NCBI GenBank assembly: GCA_004335835.1 | Contig: RWJK01001824.1 | Location: 26,960 to 44,520 of the forward strand | Direction of reading: 5' to 3' | DNA from: Scenedesmus sp. ARA3 | Lineage: Eukaryota; Chlorophyta; Chlorophyceae; Sphaeropleales; Scenedesmaceae | Length of the DNA: 17,561 nucleotides | In this document: positions 8,305 to 15,908 of the stretch, one piece after another | Layout of the letters: the number at the start of each line of letters is the position of its first letter | Position numbering within the stretch: position 1 is the first letter of the stretch | The notes under the pieces: generated by a model | The model's database searches: none | What the model saw: only the letters and a program-made list of their open reading frames with translations | What the model was told of the DNA's origin: nothing | Made by a program: the position numbers and the translations under genes

Positions 8305-11300
8305 TCAGTACTCTGGCACGCTCCTGTCCACCATGGAGTAGGCTGCGATGCCGCCTGTCACGTTCTTGACGTTGGTGAAGCCCTGAGACACCAGGAACTG
8401 GCGGCAGGCAGGGGCAGCCAGGCGCGGCAGGCAGGGGCAGGCAGGCAGACAGGCAGGCAGGCAGGCAAAGAGGGTCAGCAGCGGCGGACGTGACATAAGC
8501 AGCAGCATTCTCTGAAAAAGAGGCAGCAAAAGACGGCAGCAAGTACACTTGCCCTGCACCCCTGCTGCTATGATGCAGCCTCATCACTTGCCGTGCACTG
8601 TACAACCCGCACCAATTTTTTTATCGTGCATTGACTGTCCGCAGATTTGCTTGTGCCTTTCACGGAGCGCACGCCATGGTGGCACAGCACGCTCCATCTC
8701 TGCTGCAGCGCAGCCTAACCACGCCCCAAACTGCAAAGCCAGCCCGCAGCGCTCGCCATCGCTGCATTCATGGAGCGCATTTGGTGGTGGCACAGCACCA
8801 CTGTCTCTGCAGCAGTGCAGCCTGATCACCCATGCCCCCAGCCACGTAAGCCCGCTAGCATGCGCTCACCATTGCCGCATTCATGGAGCGCACTCCATGG
8901 TGGCACAGCACCACTGTCTCTGCAGCAAGGTCCAGCCGCCATTGCAACACAGTGCAGGCACTCACCAATAGTACAGCACACACAGCCAGCCGCTTACTCA
9001 CCATTGCTGCATTCATTGACCGCACTCCGTGGTGGCACAGCACCACCGTCTCTGCAGCAGCGCAGCCTGATGATTACGCACGCTTCATCATCATGTTCCC
9101 CAGCCGTGCACTCACCATTGCTGCATTCATGGACCTCACTCCGTGGTGGCACAGCACCACCGTCTCTGCAGCAGTGCAGCTTAATCCCGTACGCAACCAG
9201 CACTCACCATTGCCGCATTCATGGAGCGTACACCGTGGTGGCACAGCACCACCGTCTCTGCAGCAGGGTCCAGCGTCTGCTGGATGGTTGGGGCCCACTC
9301 GCTTGAGGTGCTGAGCGGCAGCAGCTTGAAGTGCGGCAGGCGCGCGATGCTGAACTCGTGCTGCTCGCGCACATCCACAAACTGCACCTCCTCACACTGC
9401 AGCAGCAGCAGCAGCAGTAGAAGCAGCAAACAATGAGGAGCAGGCATGATGCTTGAAGGGGGGCTCCAATGCCACGCCTCTTCAGCAGGCGCCATTGCAT
9501 GCAGGAGCCTTTTATGCACAACTTCCCTGCAAAGTCAATGTAATCGCCACACATCTCCACCAGCCCTGGCCACGCCTGCCGCTGCTGCTGCCACTGCTGC
9601 TGCTGCTGCTGCTGCCTTGCTGCGGGGCTGCGCTCACCAGCAGCGGGTTTGCCAGCAGCTCCTGCAGCTCATTCACCGACATGTGCTGCACCTCAGCCTC
9701 CTGCCTGCAGCAGCAGCAGCAGCAGCAAACATAGCGCGCCAGTTGTTGCACCTGACACATCTTCTACAGAAGACATGCGGTTGCGCCTGGCTATAGCCAG
9801 ACTATTTCTCCGCAAGCCCAACCGTGCTTGCCGCGTGACCTAACACAACCAGCCAACCCTGGCCAGCTTGCACCTCAGCTGGATTTGATGTCACACCTGT
9901 TACATTGCGTGTTACATGACAAAAGTAACAATCCCTCTGCCGACTCACTTCTCCTCCAGCACCATGACCAGGTGGTGCCCCCTGCCTGGTCAGCTTGCAC
10001 GTCACCAAATCATGTCACACCTGTTACATAACAAAAGTAACAAACTTCCTGTCGACTCACTTCTCCTCGAGCACCATGACCAGGTGGTGCCCCCTGCCTG
10101 TTGTTGCCCTGCTGACCTGGCCAGCAGCAGCAGCAGCCACCACCGGCTCAAATCCCGGCGGCAGCTGCCCGGGTGACACCCAGCCCAGCTCCCCGCCCGC
10201 GCGCTTGCTGGGGCACACGGAGTGCTGCCTTGCCAGCTCTGAAAATGACGCGCCGCCTGCATTTGAGTGGCCAGTGTGTGCGCATATGGTGGGCAAGTTT
10301 CATGTTTGCATGAGCAGGAACAAGCTGGGGCACACGGAGTGATGGCGCGCGAGCTCTGAAAATGACGCGCCGCCTGCAGCCAAGCAAGAGATATGAATGC
10401 CATCAGATGTGGGAATTTTGGATGCAACAGAATTAGGCGCTGCAAGATTGGCGTCTGACGGTGTGCTGCCGCGCAAGCTCTGAACATCATGCACCGCCTG
10501 CAGCCAAGCGTGCAGCATGCCACGAGATGGGCGTGAGGTGGCATGCAATCACGTATTTGGTGGGAAACGGGCGACACGACTGCAGCAGCACGACATGGCT
10601 GCCAATGTACGGCAATGCTATTTGCTGCATATTCTGACTGTCTTCTGCTCGTTGTGGCAGGCACACGCGCACACGTGGCCCAGACTGCACTACGGCGCGT
10701 TCATAGACGTTGCTGTGCCTGTGCATGCTAGACAGATGTAACACTGCATGTGTGCCTGCCCAGCAACTGCGCTGTGTCAGCAAGCCAGATCAGCTATAAA
10801 TATTCAAAACAAATGGTGTGTCAGCAAGCCAAAAACAGGTTTAAGTCATTAGGGAAAACGCCTCCAGTCTCACCCTTGATCTGCTGCTCCAGCTCATCCA
10901 GCTGCTGCTGCTTGTCCAGTGGCAGCTGGATGTGGGCCAGCCGCAGCTTGCGCACCAGGTTGCCCTGCTGCTGCTGCTGGCTAGATGCTGCTGCTGTGAG
11001 CAGCAGCAGTTGCAGGTACATGAACGCGGGTTTCAGTTCGTGGGTTGAGTCTGTGTGCACGCTTGTGCGGCAGGGAATCGACGAGGATGTTCATGCAGCA
11101 TGCTGCTGCAACATGTACCAGCGCTGCATGTTGCTTCTATTGGGCGACAGCTGTTGTGCCTAACTAATTTAACAAGATACTCAGGTGTCTCAGCAACATG
11201 CTAGGGCAGCTGCCTGATGATGTGCAGTTCGTCTGTTTCTGTATCATCATCATACCCACTACATGACTGCTGCTCCGGTGTGCTTGTGTCCATGCCTGCT

Positions 11301-11607
11301 GCATGCGGCTCCAGCTGGGGCGTGACAGGCGTGCTGCTGCAGGAAGCATCTGTACGTTTGTGCAGGCAGTCACCGCCCGAGGCTCAGCAGACAGCTGCTG
11401 CTGCCACTGGTTGCTGCTGCTGGTTGTAGCAGTATGACTGACAGCAGCTGCGATCGTGAGCCTGCGTACAATGAGGTCATATACAGCGAATGTAAACTTA
11501 CAAGCAATGAATTCACCAGAAGAACACGCTAACGTACGTTCCAAGCCACTTGTCACCCGCATTAGGGTTGGTGCGGGCTTAACGTCGCGCGGTTTCCGCT
11601 GAAGCAT
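8305..11607 (-). CDS. STR12: Chloroplast-type PpiC (parvulin) plus rhodanese protein, 6 exons
   Basis: Minus-strand exons: 11607-11502, 10993-10874, 10256-10061, 9704-9638, 9396-9208 and 8397-8305 (stop TGA). All are GT-AG, phases 1, 1, 2, 0, 0, and sum to 257 codons. Exon 1 would be an N-terminal targeting region and is the least certain part. Exons 2-3 form a parvulin prolyl isomerase domain: RKLRLAHIQLP, then GGASFSELARQHSVCPS, GGELGWVSPGQ, and GRGHHLVMVLEE with the conserved late His. Exon 4 is a linker (VQHMSVNELQELLANP). Exons 5-6 form a rhodanese domain: EVQFVDVREQHEFSIARLP, active-site loop CHHGVRS with catalytic Cys, and GFTNVKNVTGGIAAYSMVD. Order and spacing match Arabidopsis At5g19370 (STR12), a plastid protein. 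A role in sulfur transfer or protein folding in the plastid is inferred from the family. Introns carry extra copies of exon edges. Confidence 0.88.
8400..8470 (-). repeat. Degenerate CAGG/CCTG repeat before the last exon of the rhodanese gene
   Basis: On the minus strand this is a run of CCTG units ending in CCGCCAG, immediately before the final exon (start 8397). It would serve as a pyrimidine-rich tract for the 3' splice site, in place of the CTG runs seen elsewhere in the window. Confidence 0.75.
8664..9267 (-). repeat. Six tandem copies of the rhodanese active-site exon end
   Basis: The last ~60 nt of rhodanese exon 5 with its 5' splice site recur downstream in the intron. The exon itself (A) is 9267-9208; extra copies are B 9174-9116, C 9060-9002, D 8927-8870, E 8815-8757 and F 8708-8664. 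A-D all encode TVVLCHHGVRSMNAAM followed by GTGAGT or GTGAGC. E changes GV to QM in the loop and its donor is GC instead of GT. F has a one-base shift and no donor. Offsets between copy ends are 92, 114, 132 and 113 nt. Spacers are partly alike, so the unit includes intron sequence. The final exon 8397-8305 joins in phase after any intact copy end. Confidence 0.93.
9900..10100 (-). repeat. Two copies of the 3' edge of the PpiC exon
   Basis: The end of exon 3, encoding GRGHHLVMVLEE and followed by GTGAGTCG (exon end 10061), is repeated 112 nt downstream with a donor at 9948-9947. The coding part differs by one synonymous base (CTC/CTG). The neighbouring intron sequence (agtaacaa and beyond) is also repeated, so the duplicated unit spans the splice junction. 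Confidence 0.9.
10201..10497 (-). repeat. Three copies of the 5' edge of the PpiC exon
   Basis: The acceptor and first ~55 nt of exon 3 (start 10256) recur upstream in the intron with starts at 10373 and 10497, each after a CTGCAG or ATGCAG acceptor. The 10373 copy reads GGASFSELARHHSVCPS, differing from the exon by Q to H plus synonymous changes, then diverges. The 10497 copy has a TGA in its third full codon and is decayed. Using the 10373 acceptor and reading on would enter the real exon out of frame, so 10256 is the likely functional start. Confidence 0.88.
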
Positions 11608-11793
11608 AGCTTGAAGCAGCTAAGAAGCAAATTTTGATCACAAACTTTGACCCAGTCAGTCCAAGGAGTTTGAGTTCTCCAGTTCGCTGCCACCTCAACA
11701 CCCAGTTCACTGGTAACCAACTGGTGCGACGATTCTGATAATTCGATTTACCATTCTGACTATTATCGCAAGCAGTGATATATCACCAGCGGC
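11608..11793. promoter_or_regulatory. 186-bp divergent promoter region
   Basis: This lies between the proposed start of the PpiC-rhodanese gene (11607, minus) and the MBOAT gene (11794, plus), so it should hold both promoters and 5' UTRs. A perfect 12-bp palindrome, gtgatatatcac, sits at 11775-11786, seven bases before the MBOAT ATG. A ccagttcgctg/cccagttcactg near-repeat is also present. No TATA box is assigned with confidence. The arrangement depends on the first exon of the minus gene, which is the weaker model. Confidence 0.5.
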
Positions 11794-12343
11794 ATGGCAG
11801 CCTCGTTGGGCAACGGCCCGCTGCAGCAGTTCGCCCTGGTGGTGCAACAGCAGCTACCGACTATCTTGCAGGATGGAGGCGTCCAGCTTGCCATTACTTT
11901 GCAGCAACAAGTTGCATACAGCACACGCGTTCAGGTTACGGCGGCAGTTGCTTTGCTGTGTGGAGCATGGCTGAGGCTAGTGGTGTCCAAGGCAGCTCCA
12001 TCTTTGTGGAGCCTGCTGCTGGTGGTGCCGCTTGTGGTGAGCAGCAGCAAGGCAGCACCAAAAAGACACGCAATGATATCAGTTTTTCGACAATGGCAGC
12101 TTCAGGTGGCCTACAAGGCTGCTGATTGATACGCCCTGTGCGCGCTACATGCTGCTGATCAAAAGTTGGTTGGCTGGTCCATTAAGCCAAAAGCCCCGTA
12201 ACAGTCGTGCCAGCATGCCTCACCACCTGCTCAGGTTTTCGAACTTTGTTACATCCCATGTGCAATAACACGGAAAAAAGCAATGGTAAACACATCCTGC
12301 TGGCCTCCTTCAACAGCAGCCGATGACCCACATGAGCATGCTG

Positions 12344-12378
<35 letters not shown>

Positions 12379-13490
12379 AGGCCTTCAACACCTGGGTGCC
12401 GCTGCTGTTCCACTACCGGGAGGAGCTCATCAGCCGCTGCACGGCGCTGCTGCTGCTGCTGTGGCTGGGAAGCTACAAGGTAGCTGATCATCAGCACACG
12501 CCTAGCCAGCTCACCCCAGCTAGCAGGCCCACTAGCCCACACACCTAGAAGCAACCTTGCAGCACCCAGCACCCAGCTGCTGCTCAATTGCCAGAAGGCA
12601 CATCCATCCAGTAGACAGCGAGCTAGCACCTAGTATCTTTGCAGCACCCAGCACCCAGCAGCTGCCAACTATCAGGAGGGCCATCCATCTGCTATGTACC
12701 CAGCCAGCGCACAGTGAGACAGCTGAGCGGACACTCAAAGCAGCCAGCAGTAGCGCCTGCCATGGCATGTGCTGCCACCAGCGGCCAAAGTCGCTGCCAT
12801 CATCATGTTGCAAGTTGGTCACAAAGCAGGCCGGCAGCAAGCAGCTGCATATGCTGCTGCCAGGCTCTGCATCCTGTCTCGGGAGTTTGTCAGTGCAAAC
12901 ACTGCTGCGGAATGAGCAACATAACCCACTGAGCAAGCAACCAAGCAACCGACCCGATGTTCAGCTCACCAGCCCACCAATACCCTGCTGCGCTGCGCTG
13001 CAGGCGATGGGGCTGTGCCTAGGCAGGGGACCTCTGGCAGGCCAGCACTGGACAGTGGGCCAGACCTGCCTGCTGTACATCATGCCCATCTACCCCTCAC
13101 AAGGTTTGCACTGCTGGCAATTTAGTCTCTGGAAGCCAGCAACCAGTTGATGCAGAACGAACGCGAATTGACCTGCCTGCTGTACATCATGCCCATCTAC
13201 CCCTCACAAGGTAGTTATTGTTATGTAACTCGCTGAATCTTTGCATTGCTGTTCACTGTGTGGCAGCCAGCAACCAGTTGTGTGTTAAGTGTGTCAGGCA
13301 GTGTCTAGTAGCGGCCGCTCACTGCAGTTGGCAGCTGCTAGTCAGCTGTTGAAGATTTGGCAGCTGCGTGGCAGCAGCTGCCGACAACCGCCAGGAGGGT
13401 AGTTGCATGGAGCCTGTAGCTCAGCAGTTCGGAAAGGCTGGGCTGCAAGGCATTATCTGCTGCCATTTGCGCCAACTGCAACTGTCTCTA

Positions 13491-13524
<34 letters not shown>

Positions 13525-14997
13525 GACCTCCAGACACTGGCGGGGTGAAGAAGGGTCGCCTGACTGACAACCACGGCACCTCCGCCCAGGCAGCGCTCTC
13601 GTTTGTTGCCAACACCGGTGAGTGTGCGAGCAACAGTGTGCTTGATTCAAACTACATGTTACTTGTGTTTGAACGTGCTTTGTTGCGACACAGAACGCAG
13701 TATCATAATCGTCACTGCATGCATGCAACATACAGTGTTGCATGCTCCCTGCTTGCTTCCTGCCCTTGCTGACTTCACCTGATGTGTTGCTGCTGCTGTT
13801 GCTGCTGCTGTTGCTGCTGCCAGCCTTCTGTGTCAGCCTGGCGCACCTGCTGGCGGTGTATGACATGCCTGTCATGGTCAAGTACTACGTCTACTGTGAG
13901 CACCAGCAGCAGCGGCAATATGACAATGTACAGTATTGTCAGCAAGGCAGCAGTGGCATGAGGAGCAGCGCAGCAGAGCAATGTCGACCGGTTCTACGAC
14001 GTCCCGATTGCCGGCATAGCACAGCTATCCTGCCTTCTTGATTCATCTCGGCCACTATGGCTCAGCCATTGAAGCGGTGATCTCTTGCATTCACTGGTGC
14101 TGATCTCCAACCTCTTCGCCCTCACCCCTCTCGCTGTTGCTGTTGCTGCTGCTGCTACTGCTGCTGCTGCTGCTGCTACTGCTTGTCATATAGTCCTGGC
14201 GCTGTACGGCTTCATCACCTTCCTCATGGACGGCCCGGCTGCGCTGCTGATCAGTGTGCTGGGGCTCAAGGTGGTGCCGCCTTTTGACAGGCCCTGGGCT
14301 GCAGCCAACCTGGGAGACTTCTGGAGCAGGTACGGCAGCTGTGACGGTTTGTTTGAGGTGTTTGGGGTGTAAGGGCGCCTCTTAAACGACAGGCCGTTGC
14401 AGCTGTGGGCGTGTTATCTGCAGATCAGTAGGTTGGTATCACTGTACGACCTTACCTTGGCTGCTGATCAGTGTGCTGGGGCTCAAGGTGGTGCCACCTT
14501 TTGACAGGCCCTGGGCTGCAGCCAACCTGGGGGACTTTTGGAGCAGGTACGGCAGCTGTGACGGTGTGTTTGAGGTGTTTGGGGTGTAAGGGCGCCTCTT
14601 AAACGACAGGTCGCTGCAGCTGTGGGCGTGTGATTTGCAGATCAGCAGGTTGTTATCACTGTACGAACTTACCTCTGCTGCTGATTAGTGTGTTGGGGCT
14701 CAGGGTGGTGCCGCCGTTTGACAGGCCCTGGGCTGCAGCCAACCTGGGGGACTTTTGGAGCAGGTGTGTGGCCAGGGTGTAGCTGAGTATACTTGAGGGG
14801 TGTCAAATCTGCAGTCGTCCTCTGCAGCTGAGCACGTGGTGTGTGTTATTTTTTGGGTCATCAGGCTGTCATAAACATCAACACTGCGCCCTCGCCTTGC
14901 TTGTGTTGTTATGTTGTTATGCAGGCGCTGGAATAACACTGTCAGTCTGACGTTGCGGGCGCTGGTGTACGACCCGCTTGTGGAGGGCTGCCTGATC

Positions 14998-15032
<35 letters not shown>

Positions 15033-15777
15033 CGGCAAGGCAGCCAAAGCATCACTGTGGCTGCGGCTGGCTGGGATGGCGGCAACTTTTGCAGGTGAAT
15101 TTGTGAACATTTTATCGCTTTTCTACGAATTTTCTTCTTCCAAATAAGAAGTCAGCATATTTCTGCCAGCTGGAATGTTTGCTGGTCTCGTGTAGGTGGA
15201 AGCAGTAGTTTAGAGCGTGCAGCAGCATGGCGATGCGTTGGATGCCCTGTTGCATTTTGTTGACTCAAATACGTGCATACCTTCAGTGCAGCTGCTGCGG
15301 CAACTCACCACTCACAGCGGCTGCTGCTGCTGACCTGTTGCTGCGCTGCTGCCCTTGCCACTGCTGCCGCTGCTCTACTGCGCTGCAGTCTCCGGCGTGA
15401 TGCACGAAGTCATCCTGTTCTACGTCTCGCATGAGGGGCAGTTCTACCCAGGCTACTGGTTCACCTTTTTCGCCATCCAAGCGCCGGTCGTCCTCGCAGA
15501 AGCCCTCATCTATAAACGCCTCGCAGCTGCAAATATCCATTTCCCTCAGCTGCTTGGAACAGCGGTTGGGACTGTTATTTTGATGACGCTGGCGACGTAT
15601 CTTTGGTACCCGCCGATTGACACACACACCGACATCGCGACGTCTGTCGTGGCGGGGATCAACAAGAATGCGGCGGCGGTGCTGGGGTGGATGAGGCAGC
15701 AGGGCGGCAGCATGGGGTTTGATGCAGCGCTGGCAGACCTTGCAGGGATCGCGCCAGCTACTGCTGCGGCAGTCTGA
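11794..15777 (+). CDS. Wax-synthase-like membrane-bound O-acyltransferase (MBOAT), 8 exons
   Basis: Exons: 11794-12036, 12381-12479, 13004-13103, 13534-13617, 13824-13895, 14194-14329, 14925-15094 and 15389-15777 (stop TGA). Junctions are GT-AG with phases 0, 0, 1, 1, 1, 2, 1, giving 431 codons including the stop. The N-terminal half is hydrophobic. Family marks: LLLLLWLGSYK; the NLGDFWSRRWNNTVSLTLR motif across exons 6-7 (catalytic-region Asn, FWxRRWN type); and VSGVMHEVILFYVSHEG in exon 8, with the His invariant in MBOATs. This fits plant long-chain-alcohol O-fatty-acyltransferases (wax synthases) or related sterol acyltransferases, which esterify an alcohol with an acyl-CoA in the ER membrane. 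The real acceptor substrate cannot be read from sequence. Ten Gln codons (15001-15030) follow the FWSRRWN region. A divergent partner lies 186 bp upstream. Confidence 0.88.
13063..13212 (+). repeat. Exact duplication of the 3' end of MBOAT exon 3
   Basis: The last 41 nt of exon 3 plus the GT (13063-13105) recur identically at 13170-13212, 107 nt downstream. The first copy precedes GTTTGC and the second GTAGTT. The encoded end is CLLYIMPIYPSQ. Reading through from copy 1 meets an in-frame TGA at about 13147, so the first donor is the likely functional one. A second shared stretch, gccagcaaccagttg, follows each copy at a similar distance. Confidence 0.92.
14243..14763 (+). repeat. Three tandem copies of the MBOAT exon 6 end, 216-218 bp units
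   Basis: Units start at 14243, 14461 and 14677. Each holds about 87 nt of exon (LLISVLGL-VVPPFDRPWAAANLGDFWS) and a donor (GT at 14330, 14547 and 14764); the first two also carry about 130 nt of intron. The first copy is the real exon end, because only it has the upstream half and a good acceptor (14193). Copies 2 and 3 stay open and keep an AG at the same internal place (atcag/attag before TGTG). Exon differences are synonymous except one Lys to Arg in copy 3. Confidence 0.93.
15001..15030 (+). repeat. In-frame (CAG)10 coding a Gln run in the MBOAT
   Basis: Ten perfect CAG codons between …GCLIK and PGKAAKASLW in exon 7. This is the only long CAG run read as codons in the proposed gene models. 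It falls in a loop between the FWSRRWN motif and the next hydrophobic segment, where length variation should be tolerated. Confidence 0.9.
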
Positions 15778-15908
15778 TGATCCTTCAGAGGCTGACATCC
15801 TGCGTGTTCAAGGGTTGAAAGTCCAGTGGAGAGAGGTGTTCGGGGTTTGATGCAGCGCTGGTTGACCTTGCAGGCATTGCGCCAGCTACTGCTGCGGCAG
15901 TTTGATGA
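15714..15908 (+). repeat. Copy of the MBOAT C-terminal codons and stop in the 3' flank
   Basis: Sequence 15714-15783, coding GFDAALADLAGIAPATAAAV and the stop, recurs at 15842-15908, 128 nt downstream. The copy keeps the frame and the TGATGATCC end; it changes Ala to Val once and has three synonymous changes. It lies after the first stop, so it is probably 3' UTR. Confidence 0.9.

Noticed and set aside
8400..8466. Possible CRISPR-like or satellite array of GGCAG units
   Set aside because: Units are 4-5 nt with no spacers; it is the pyrimidine tract of an intron on the minus strand.
8770..9314. Plus-strand open frames of 178 and 143 codons with a repeated HSW…GGTAP…SLQQ pattern
   Set aside because: They are the reverse-strand reading of the tandem rhodanese exon copies; the minus reading gives a catalytic loop and in-phase splicing.
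11164..11500. Extension of the rhodanese gene's first exon through the 147-codon frame
   Set aside because: A strong GTAAGT donor at 11501 gives a phase-1 exon that joins the next exon exactly; an additional targeting-peptide exon within this stretch remains possible but is not needed.
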